A stretch of 7,687 bases of DNA. Source: Acidobacteriota bacterium (lineage in GTDB: Bacteria; Acidobacteriota; Thermoanaerobaculia; Gp7-AA8). The stretch is from assembly GCA_003222375.1 (NCBI GenBank), contig QHVX01000174.1:1-7687 (forward strand), written 5' to 3'. Positions 1 through 6,453 of the stretch are shown here, piece after piece (within the stretch, counting starts at the first letter, position 1; each line of letters opens with the position of its first letter). The notes under the pieces were generated by a model, which was given only the letters and a program-made list of their open reading frames with translations, ran no database searches and was not told the DNA's origin. The position numbers were made by a program, and so were the translations under genes.

Positions 1-1
1 C

Positions 2-1708
2 ATCTCGGTATCGAACGAGTTTCAGATCACGAAAGGAAATCTGTCGGAGCTTTTGAAAGGATTTCAGCGCGATCCGAAACAGAAGCAGGGCTACGACATC
101 TACACCGTCAAAGGTTGGGACTATCCGGCGCTGTGCGAGACCTACATCCATGCCGCCGCGATCGTGCGCATGGAGCACGTGCCGGCGATTTTCCACGTCA
201 TCGAGCTCACGCAGCCGCAGGGACATTCCACATCCGGCAGCCACGAGCGATACAAATCGAAAGAGCGGCTCGACTGGGAGACGGAGTTCGACTGCATCCG
301 CAAGATGCGCGAATGGATGATCGCGCAGGGCATCGCCAGCAACGACGAGCTCGATCGCTACGAGCGCGACGACATAAGACTCGTGCGCGAGGCGCAGCGC
401 CGCTCCTGGGAGGCCTATCGCGCGCCGATCGATGCCGATGTCAAGACGGTGATCGAATTTCTCGATCAGTTAGGCGCACAATCCGCGAAAGAGGAGCTGC
501 AGAAGATTCAGGCGCCGTTCCGGCGCGATGCGATGCGCGCGCTCGCGGGTGCGCTGATCGAAAATCCCGGTCACGAAGAGATCGTCGACTGGTACCGCGA
601 GCAGCAGCGGATCAACGACGCGCGCTACGACGACGAGCTGTGGAGCGGCGGGCTTCAGCCTGCCGAAGTGCCCGCGCAGTACGCCGATAACGCGCCGGTG
701 CTCAACGGATTCGAGATCATCAATCACTGCTTCGATCACGCGCTGCGCCGCGATCCGAGCGTCATCATCTTCGGCGAGGACGTTGGAAAACTCGGCGACG
801 TGAACCAGGGTTGCGCCGGCCTGCAGGAAAAATATGGCGCGCTTCGCGTTTCCGATACTGGAATCCGCGAATGCACGATCGTCGGGCAGGCGATCGGAGT
901 CGCGCTGCGCGGTCTCCGGCCGATCGCCGAGATCCAGTATCTCGATTACCTGCTGTACGCGCTGCAGATCTTGTCGGATGATCTCGCGACCACCAGGTGG
1001 CGCACGCGCGGCGGGCAGAAATGCCCGGCCATCATTCGCACGCGCGGACATCGGCTCGAAGGCATCTGGCATTCCGGATCGCCGATGGCCGGCATCATCA
1101 ATCTCGTTCGCGGGATGCGGGTGTGCGTGCCGCGCAACATGACGCAGGCCGCCGGGATGTACAACACCCTGCTGCGGTCCGACGATCCGGCGCTGCTCGT
1201 CGAAGTTCTGAATGGCTACCGCGTCAAAGAAAAACTTCCGTCCAATATCTCTGAATTCACGGTGCCGTTAGGCGTTCCGGAAGTCTTGCGCGAGGGAAGC
1301 GACGTCACGCTGGTCACGTATGGCGCGACATTGCGGATTGTCACCGAGGCGGCCGATCTTCTCGCCACGACCGGCATCGACGCCGAAGTCATCGATGTGC
1401 AGACGCTGCTGCCCTTCGATGTCCGCGGTGTGATCTCGAGCTCGCTCAAGAAGACGAATCGCATTGCGTTCGTCGACGAAGACGTCCCCGGCGGCGCGAC
1501 GGCGTACATGATGCGTGAGGTCATCGAGCGCGATCATGGATACGAGTGGCTCGACTCCGAGCCGCGCACCATCTCGGGCAAGGAGCACCGACCGGCGTAC
1601 GGCTCGGACGGGGACTACTGGTCGAAGCCGAATCGCGAGACGATTTTCCGCGGCGTGTACGAACTGATGCGCGAATCCGATCCGCGAAGGTATCCTCCGC
1701 GGTTGTGA
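2..1708 (+). CDS. Fused alpha-beta 2-oxoacid dehydrogenase E1 component (5' partial)
   Basis: This is the thiamine-diphosphate E1 of a cytosolic 2-oxoacid dehydrogenase complex, which decarboxylates a 2-oxoacid and passes the acyl group to the E2 lipoyl domain. The frame is open to the window edge, so the TTG at 53 is not a real start and the TPP-binding N-terminus lies outside. The first ~230 of 568 visible residues are the end of E1-alpha, with the GHSTSGSHERYKSKERL stretch. E1-beta follows from about residue 233, with FGEDVG near 257-262 and RECTIVGQAIG, whose Glu290 matches the family's conserved TPP-contacting glutamate. Then come HSGSPMAGIINLVRGM, VPRNMTQAAGMYNTLL, TLLPFD and HRPAYGSDGDY. 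The single-chain layout and these motifs resemble Bacteroidetes-type fused E1 proteins. The substrate (pyruvate, branched-chain or other 2-oxoacid) cannot be read from the sequence. The stop overlaps the next start by four bases (GTGA). Confidence 0.9.
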   Translation: MSVSNEFQITKGNLSELLKGFQRDPKQKQGYDIYTVKGWDYPALCETYIHAAAIVRMEHVPAIFHVIELTQPQGHSTSGSHERYKSKERLDWETEFDCIRKMREWMIAQGIASNDELDRYERDDIRLVREAQRRSWEAYRAPIDADVKTVIEFLDQLGAQSAKEELQKIQAPFRRDAMRALAGALIENPGHEEIVDWYREQQRINDARYDDELWSGGLQPAEVPAQYADNAPVLNGFEIINHCFDHALRRDPSVIIFGEDVGKLGDVNQGCAGLQEKYGALRVSDTGIRECTIVGQAIGVALRGLRPIAEIQYLDYLLYALQILSDDLATTRWRTRGGQKCPAIIRTRGHRLEGIWHSGSPMAGIINLVRGMRVCVPRNMTQAAGMYNTLLRSDDPALLVEVLNGYRVKEKLPSNISEFTVPLGVPEVLREGSDVTLVTYGATLRIVTEAADLLATTGIDAEVIDVQTLLPFDVRGVISSSLKKTNRIAFVDEDVPGGATAYMMREVIERDHGYEWLDSEPRTISGKEHRPAYGSDGDYWSKPNRETIFRGVYELMRESDPRRYPPRL

Positions 1709-3405
1709 TTCGTTTTTTCTCTCTCTGTGTCCTCTGTGCCTCTGTGGTGATTTCTCCGTCCGAGAAACGCTGGGTCGAGAAAACTCTTCGCTCGATGTCG
1801 CTCGATGAAAAGATCGGGCAGATGCTTTTCCCCGGCGTGCCCAACGCCGGATTTCGAAGTCTGGAGAGCAACGACCTCGAGATCGTGCGGCGCAACATCG
1901 CCGATTTTCATGTCGGCGGCTATCACACTTTCGGCGGCGATCCGGCGGCCGTGGCGCTGATGCTCAACGAAATGCAGCGTGAGTCGAAGCTGCCCCTGCT
2001 GATCACGGCCGATCTCGAGGGCGGGCCGGGGTACGTGCTCTTCGGGGCGACGCGGTTGCCGCTCGCGATGTCGATCGGCGCGACCGGCGACCCGCAGATC
2101 GCATACGAAGCCGCCAAGGTGACGGCCGAGGAGGCGAGGGCGGTCGGGGTGGACATCAACTTCTACCCGGTCGCCGACGTGCAGAACAACCCGCTCAATC
2201 CGATCATCAACATCCGTTCGTTCGGCGAGGACCCGGCGCAGGTCTCGACCTTCGTGCGCGCCTACATTCGGGGTGCCCAGGAAAACGGATTGATCGCCAC
2301 CGCGAAACACTTTCCGGGGCACGGCGATGTCGCGACCGATTCGCATCTCGAGATGCCGGTCCTCAACGTCACGATGGCGCGCCTCGAATCGATCGAGCTT
2401 CCGCCCTTCAAGGCTGCGGTCGATCAAGGCGTAGGCGCGGTGATGTCGGCGCACATCTGGCTGCCGAACATCGAGCCGGAGAAGGGCGTGCCGTCGACGC
2501 TGTCGAAGAATGTGCTGACCGGCATCCTGCGGGACGAGCTCCATTTTGGCGGCCTGGTGTTCACCGATTCGCTGACGATGCGCGGCGTAACGACGAATTT
2601 CCCGGTCGCCGACGCCACGCTGCGCGCGGTCGAAGCGGGCGTGGACGTGCTGCTGCTGACGCCCGATGTCGCCACAGCGTTCAACACGATCAAGTCGGCA
2701 GTCGAGAGCGGACGCATTCCGGTGAGCCGCATCGATGCCTCGGTGCGGCGGATCCTGACCGCGAAGGCGAAGTTTCGCGACCAGCGATTCACGGACGTCA
2801 ATCGATTGATGGCTGTCGTCGGCACGAAGGCGCATCGCGAATTCGCGCAGCACATCGCCGATCTGGCAATTACGCTGGTGCGCGACGAGCGGCATGTTCT
2901 CCCGCTGCGTCCGTCACCTGATCTCAGAATCGTACAAATTAATGTACTAGATAATCGTATAGGTTGGCGCGAGGGCGCGGTCGGGCGGGTTGCGGCCGCG
3001 GAAATGCTGAAGAGATTTCCGCGCACTGTCACCGGGCAAATCGATGATCAGAGCAATGCCAACGAGCTCGATCTCGCGCGAAAGCTGGCGCAGACCGGCG
3101 ATGCGATCGTCGTCAACGCTTTCGTTCGTGTCGCGGCGTACAAAGGCTCGATCGATCTCACGCTGCCGGAAATGGCGCTGCTGCGCGATCTGGCCGCGAT
3201 GAAGAAACCGTTCGTGCTGACGGTCTTCGGAAGTCCGTACGTTCTGACGCACATCCCCGACATGCCGAGCTACATCGTCACGTACGACACGACGCCGCTC
3301 GCGGAGATGGCGATGGTGCGCGCAATCACCGGCGAGATCGAATTCAAAGGCAAGCTGCCGATCAGTTTGCCGGGGCTGTATCCGATCGGACACGGACTGA
3401 AGTGA
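1705..3405 (+). CDS. Family 3 glycoside hydrolase, NagZ-like beta-N-acetylhexosaminidase
   Basis: This is a retaining exo-glycosidase of the GH3/NagZ type, likely cleaving beta-N-acetylglucosaminides such as peptidoglycan fragments. With the GTG at 1705 it has 566 residues. The TIM-barrel starts at WVEKTLRSMSLDEKIGQM (about residue 21). It carries the NagZ signature KHFPGHGDVATDSH at 201-214, whose Asp212-His214 pair is the usual acid/base dyad. The likely nucleophile is Asp288 in VFTDSLTMRG. A second alpha/beta domain follows from about residue 395, so it is longer than the single-domain NagZ of E. coli (about 340 residues). The GTG overlaps the E1 stop (GTGA), which suggests translational coupling. 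The first ~17 residues (IRFFSLCVLCASVVIS) look like a short export signal without a clean lipobox, but they are encoded by a dispersed-type repeat. In-frame GTGs at 1744 and 1747 and an ATG at 1795 are alternative starts. Substrate and cellular location remain inferred. Confidence 0.87.
   Translation: MIRFFSLCVLCASVVISPSEKRWVEKTLRSMSLDEKIGQMLFPGVPNAGFRSLESNDLEIVRRNIADFHVGGYHTFGGDPAAVALMLNEMQRESKLPLLITADLEGGPGYVLFGATRLPLAMSIGATGDPQIAYEAAKVTAEEARAVGVDINFYPVADVQNNPLNPIINIRSFGEDPAQVSTFVRAYIRGAQENGLIATAKHFPGHGDVATDSHLEMPVLNVTMARLESIELPPFKAAVDQGVGAVMSAHIWLPNIEPEKGVPSTLSKNVLTGILRDELHFGGLVFTDSLTMRGVTTNFPVADATLRAVEAGVDVLLLTPDVATAFNTIKSAVESGRIPVSRIDASVRRILTAKAKFRDQRFTDVNRLMAVVGTKAHREFAQHIADLAITLVRDERHVLPLRPSPDLRIVQINVLDNRIGWREGAVGRVAAAEMLKRFPRTVTGQIDDQSNANELDLARKLAQTGDAIVVNAFVRVAAYKGSIDLTLPEMALLRDLAAMKKPFVLTVFGSPYVLTHIPDMPSYIVTYDTTPLAEMAMVRAITGEIEFKGKLPISLPGLYPIGHGLK
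1711..1757 (+). repeat. CTCTGTG-type dispersed repeat at the start of the hydrolase gene
   Basis: A pyrimidine-rich tract is followed by three back-to-back imperfect 9-base units of the form CTCTGTGnn, then GTGATTTCTCC. Its base composition differs sharply from the surrounding GC-rich codons. From memory, this sequence is widely scattered in environmental bacterial genomes and is often mistranslated as SLCVLC-like or, on the other strand, TTEAQRTQRE-like peptides. Only one copy lies in this window, so the dispersed nature is recalled rather than shown. It fills the junction between the E1 stop and the first conserved hydrolase residues. Confidence 0.6.
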
Positions 3406-3418
3406 CTGTTTCTTGCAT

Positions 3419-4888
3419 ATGCTCGCCGAGCTTCTGCTGAAGTGGCCTCTCATTCGACAACTGAAGAGCGGCGCTGACGGCACCGGCGTCGAGTCGATGA
3501 GCGATGCGACGCGCTCGCTTCGGCCGAAACACGACGGCGCTGACGTCGCACGATCGATCTGTCCCTACTGCGGTGTCGGATGTGGTCAACTTGTTTACCA
3601 TCGTGATGGGAAACTGATCTCGATCGAAGGCGATCCCGAGTCGCCGATCTCGCGCGGCCATCTCTGTCCGAAGGGTGCGGCGTCGTTCGAGCTGGTCACG
3701 CATCCCGCCCGCGCGACGAAAGTGAAGTATCGACCGCCGTACGGACGCGCGTGGTTCGACATCGATCTCGATGAAGCGCTCGACATGGTCGCCGATCGCA
3801 TGTGGCAGACGCGTGAGCGCACGTTCCGCGACGACGTCTTTCACACCACCGGCATGGCGCACCTCGGCGGCGCAACGCTCGACATCGAAGAAAACTACCT
3901 CATCAAGAAACTCTTCACCGCCGGATTGGGGATGGTGTGCCTGAGCAATCAGGCACGGATATGACACAGCTCCACAGTGCCCGGTCTGGGCACCTCATTC
4001 GGGCGCGGCGGCGCCACGACCGCGCAGCAGGATCTCGCCAACGCTGACGCGATCCTGATCATGGGTTCGTCGATGGCCGAGAATCATCCGGTCGGCTTCC
4101 AATGGGTCATCGAAGCGCGCGAGAAAAACGGCGCGAAGATCATCCACGTCGATCCGCGCTTTACACGCACTTCAGCGATGGCAGACTACTGGTTGCCGCT
4201 TCGCGCCGGCAGCGACATCGTTTTTCTTGGAGCACTCATCAACTACACCATCGCGAACGACCGCTACTTTCGCGATTACGTCGTCCATTACACCAATGCA
4301 CCGACGATTCTTCGATCTGATTTCAAGGACACTGAGGATCTCGGCGGCCTTTTCTCGGGCTGGGATGGGAAGAAATACGACCCTGAGTCCTGGCGGTACG
4401 AAGGAGACGAGCAGGATCGCACGCTCCAAAATCCGCGATGCGTTTTCCAGATTTTGAAACGACACTTCGCGCGCTACACGCCGGAATTGGTCGAGCAGCT
4501 TTGCGGGATCCCGAAAAAAGAATTTCTCGAAGTCGCCGGCATCTTCACGAGCGCGTCGGGGCGCGAGAAAACCGCTGCGATCTGCTATGCCGTTGGATGG
4601 ACGCAGCACTCGACCGGCGTGCAGATCATCCGCGCCGCCTCGATTCTGCAACTGCTCCTCGGCAACATCGGGCGGCCGGGCGGCGGCATTCTCGCGCTCC
4701 GCGGGCACACTTCGATTCAAGGTTCGACCGACATTCCGACGCTCTACGACATTTCCGGCGGCATCGCATGTCGAGAAGGCCGGAACGTTCACGAATACCC
4801 AGCGATTGCTGCAGTTCCGGCAGAAGGCGATCGAGCCTCCCGGCGACGCGCGCGAACGAATTTGGATTTGGATGGCTGCCGAAGCTGA
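3419..4888 (+). CDS. fdhA: Selenocysteine formate dehydrogenase catalytic subunit, N-terminal part of a frame-disrupted gene
   Basis: This is the Mo/W-bis-MGD formate dehydrogenase alpha subunit, which oxidises formate to CO2 (or the reverse). The ATG at 3419 is chosen over the TTG at 3413 because relatives begin with a similar LLxWPxxRQLxSG stretch. Residues 48-55 (CPYCGVGC) and the later LCPKG supply the [4Fe-4S] cysteines. The TGA at 3962-3964 (codon 182) is read as selenocysteine: NQARI-U-H and then GTSFGRGG match the FdnG active site NARV-U-H...FGRG. Reading on in the same frame gives continuous family sequence: MGSSMAENHPVGFQW, HVDPRFTRTS, GWTQHSTGVQ and GNIGRPGGGILALRGHTSIQGSTDIPTLYDI. 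Homology ends at about 4753. The last ~45 codons, to the TGA at 4886, are an out-of-frame reading of a duplicated block and are not genuine protein. There is no twin-arginine signal. It starts 13 bases after the hydrolase stop. Confidence 0.9.
3962..3964 (+). other. Selenocysteine codon (UGA)
   Basis: This in-frame TGA sits exactly where Sec occurs in formate dehydrogenases, between NQARI and HSSTVPG. The reading frame continues without interruption on both sides. The Sec would be the Mo/W ligand of the active site. Confidence 0.93.
3977..3993 (+). promoter_or_regulatory. Bacterial SECIS hairpin (apical part)
   Basis: A perfect 6-bp stem GTGCCC/GGGCAC (3977-3982 with 3988-3993) closes a GGTCT loop. 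The loop begins 18 nt after the TGA. By my recollection of E. coli fdhF, that is the same spacing and the same GGUCU loop recognised by SelB. The hairpin also encodes VPGLGT, so it is constrained both as RNA and as protein. The lower stem towards the UGA is weak by eye. Confidence 0.88.
4752..4853 (+). repeat. 102-bp perfect direct repeat, misplaced copy 1
   Basis: Bases 4752-4853 are identical to 5140-5241 over 102 positions (offset 388). Here the block follows TLYDI and precedes ANEFGFGWLPK. It encodes nothing sensible in the incoming frame and switches the gene from the frame of 3419 to that of 4852. Relatives, as I recall them, have some 50-60 unrelated residues here, including an LPGYLPMP-like motif. 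This copy therefore seems to replace native sequence. It is the foreign copy. Confidence 0.93.
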
Positions 4889-6453
4889 CCGGCGATCATT
4901 CGCACTTCGGATACTGGCTCGACATGGCCGACGGAAAGCTCGAAGGCCTGTTCGTGATGGGACAGAATCCGGCCGTCGGCGCACCTAACGCGAAGCTCGA
5001 GCGCATGGCGCTGCGAAATCTCAAGTGGCTCGTCGTACGCGACTACGTCGAAACCGAGACCGCGACGTTCTGGCGCGATTCACCGGAAGTCGCGAGCGGC
5101 GAGCTGAATCCCGACGACATCGCGACCGAAATCTTCTTCTTTCCGGCGGCATCGCATGTCGAGAAGGCCGGAACGTTCACGAATACCCAGCGATTGCTGC
5201 AGTTCCGGCAGAAGGCGATCGAGCCTCCCGGCGACGCGCGCAGTGATCTCGAATTCATGGTGCAGCTCGGACGGCGCATGAAAGCGCGAGCGTCGGACCG
5301 CCCTCGCGATGCCGGCCTCCGCGCGTTGACGTGGAACTATCACGACGACGATGCCGAGGAGGTGTTGCGGGAGATTCAGGGGTGGCATAACGATGAACGC
5401 GGAACGATGAAAGATGAACAAGCAGGAGGTGGAGCTCATCGTTCATCGTTCATCGCTCATCGTTTGGTGAAAGACTTCTCCGAATTGAAGAATGATGGAT
5501 CCACAACCTGCGGCTGCTGGATCTACTCCGGCGTGTTCGATGGCGAGAACAAGGCCAACAAGCGCGAGCCGCGTGGTCGCTACGGTCACGGCTGGGGATT
5601 CGCGTGGCCGCTCGACCGCCGCATCCTCTACAACCGCTGCTCCGCCGCGCCCGACGGCAAGCCTTGGAGCGATCGCAAGAAATTGGTCTGGTGGGACGAC
5701 GCGAAGGGCGAGTGGACCGGCGACGACGTCCCCGACCTCACCGGGGAAAATCCACCGGGCTCAAAAGACGACGCGCCGTTCATCATGCATGCCGACGGCG
5801 TCGGATGGATCTGGGTCGCGTCGGGCTTGAAAGATGGTCCCCTGCCAACGCATTACGAGCCATTGGAATCGAACATCGCCAACACTCTGTATCCGAGGCA
5901 GGCGAAAAATCCGGCTGCCGATCGGAAAGAGCGCCCCGACAATCCATACGCGAAATCTCCCGATAATCGATTTCCGTACGTCCTGACGACTTATCGATTG
6001 ACGGAGCATCACACGGCCGGCGGAATGTCGCGCACGCTGTCGCATCTGGCGGAGCTGCAGCCCGAGCTTTTCGCAGAGATTTCGCCCGAGCTAGCCGGCG
6101 AAGTGGAAGTGACGAACGGGGAGTGGATCACGATCAGCACCGCGCGTGGATCGATCCAGGCGCGCGCGCTCGTGACCAGCCGCGTGCCATCGCTCGATCT
6201 CGATGGCCGTCGCGTGCATCACGTCGGCTTGCCGTATCACTGGGGTTATCGCGGACTCGTGCGAGGCGATATCGTCAACGATCTGATCGCGATCTCCGAA
6301 GAGCCGAACGTACGGATCATGGAAACGAAGGGCCTGAGCTGCAACATTCGCAAGAGCGATGTAACACGTCATCCTGAGCCGCGAAGACGGCGAAGGATCT
6401 CAGTTGAGACCCTTCGCTTCGCTCAGGGTGACGAGGTGCTGCGATGGCGGTAA
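4852..6453 (+). CDS. fdhA: Formate dehydrogenase catalytic subunit, C-terminal part of the frame-disrupted gene
   Basis: This continues the Sec formate dehydrogenase in a different frame from its N-terminal part, so no start codon is expected at 4852. Family sequence resumes at ANEFGFGWLPKLTGDHSHFGYW. It runs through MGQNPAVGAPNAKLERMA, LKWLVVRDYVETETATFWRD, FFPAASHVEKAGTFTNTQRLLQ and EPPGDARSDLEFMVQLGRR, then GSTTCGCWIYSG. The C-terminal molybdopterin-dinucleotide-binding domain has TEHHTAGGMSRTLSHLAELQ, LVTSRVPSLDLDGRRVHHVG and METKGLSCNI. About 25 residues between GWH and LVKDF come from an inverted repeat inserted in frame. The final ~30 residues after CNIRKSD come from a REP-like palindrome. 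Together the two parts span about 1011 codons, close to E. coli FdnG. The gene overlaps fdhB by 10 bases. In this assembly it cannot yield a full-length enzyme without correction of the frame break. Confidence 0.85.
   Translation, partial: ANEFGFGWLPKLTGDHSHFGYWLDMADGKLEGLFVMGQNPAVGAPNAKLERMALRNLKWLVVRDYVETETATFWRDSPEVASGELNPDDIATEIFFFPAASHVEKAGTFTNTQRLLQFRQKAIEPPGDARSDLEFMVQLGRRMKARASDRPRDAGLRALTWNYHDDDAEEVLREIQGWHNDERGTMKDEQAGGGAHRSSFIAHRLVKDFSELKNDGSTTCGCWIYSGVFDGENKANKREPRGRYGHGWGFAWPLDRRILYNRCSAAPDGKPWSDRKKLVWWDDAKGEWTGDDVPDLTGENPPGSKDDAPFIMHADGVGWIWVASGLKDGPLPTHYEPLESNIANTLYPRQAKNPAADRKERPDNPYAKSPDNRFPYVLTTYRLTEHHTAGGMSRTLSHLAELQPELFAEISPELAGEVEVTNGEWITISTARGSIQARALVTSRVPSLDLDGRRVHHVGLPYHWGYRGLVRGDIVNDLIAISEEPNVRIMETKGLSCNIRKSDVTRHPEPRRRRRISVETLRFAQGDEVLRWR
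5140..5241 (+). repeat. 102-bp perfect direct repeat, native copy 2
   Basis: This is the source copy of the block duplicated at 4752-4853. Here it encodes FFPAASHVEKAGTFTNTQRL and onward in frame, which matches the conserved formate dehydrogenase segment (PAA.H.EK.G...N...R). It is flanked by matching family sequence on both sides, so this is its original position. The matched bases end at TTT on the left and CGCGC on the right. Confidence 0.93.
5390..5463 (+). repeat. 74-bp inverted repeat inserted in frame within fdhA
   Basis: The arms 5390-5418 and 5435-5463 are complementary at 24 of 29 positions, around a 16-base purine-rich spacer. Each arm is built from degenerate repeats of CGATGAAC or its complement GTTCATCG. 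It encodes NDERGTMKDEQ...HRSSFIAHR, a low-complexity peptide unlike the enzyme around it. It sits in a linker where relatives are short and variable. From memory, NDER/MKDE and SSFIVHR peptides are translations of a dispersed repeat in environmental genomes; only one copy is present here. Confidence 0.72.
6367..6433 (+). repeat. REP-like palindrome at the fdhA-fdhB junction
   Basis: The outer arm 6367-6379 (CGTCATCCTGAGC) pairs with 6421-6433 at 12 of 13 positions, plus one G-U in RNA. Inner arms GCGAAGG (6390-6396) and CCTTCGC (6411-6417) pair perfectly, around a tip containing CTCA-GT-TGAG. Translated, it gives RHPEPRRRRRIS and FAQGDE; on the other strand it gives HPERSEGSQLRSFA, a peptide I recall as the hallmark of a common dispersed palindrome. 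It supplies the non-conserved tail of fdhA and ends just before the fdhB ribosome binding site. No U-run follows, so it is not a typical terminator. Confidence 0.75.
6433..6436 (+). promoter_or_regulatory. Ribosome binding site of fdhB
   Basis: GAGG lies 7 bases before the ATG at 6444 and supports that start. It directly abuts the right end of the palindrome, so the fdhB translation signal may be partly provided by the repeat. Confidence 0.5.

Noticed and set aside
1546..1704. N-terminal extension of the hydrolase from ATG 1546
   Set aside because: It overlaps 160 bases of conserved E1 C-terminus, and its translation is low-quality out-of-frame sequence. GTG 1705 gives a GTGA overlap.
1615..2895. 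426-codon open frame on the minus strand
   Set aside because: It is antisense to conserved GH3 sequence, rich in Arg/His/Asp as expected of a shadow frame in GC-rich DNA, with no recognisable motif.
4438..4851. Genuine N-terminal region of a 671-residue protein starting at 4438
   Set aside because: This stretch is an arginine-rich out-of-frame reading of fdhA. Family sequence in this frame only begins near 4852, after the duplicated block.
4742..4860. Programmed ribosomal frameshift in fdhA
   Set aside because: The break coincides with a 102-bp foreign copy and loss of expected sequence, with no slippery heptamer seen. A frameshift alone would not restore a normal protein.
3977..4888. A separate gene starting at GTG 3977
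   Set aside because: It is the same frame as 3419-3964, read past the Sec UGA, and the GTG lies inside the SECIS stem.
5025..5246. Small gene containing the duplicated peptide
   Set aside because: It is an out-of-frame reading of fdhA that shares peptide with the other copy only because the DNA block is duplicated.
6367..6433. Rho-independent terminator between fdhA and fdhB
   Set aside because: There is no U-tract after the hairpin, and fdhB begins 10 bases later with overlapping genes. It fits a REP-like palindrome better.
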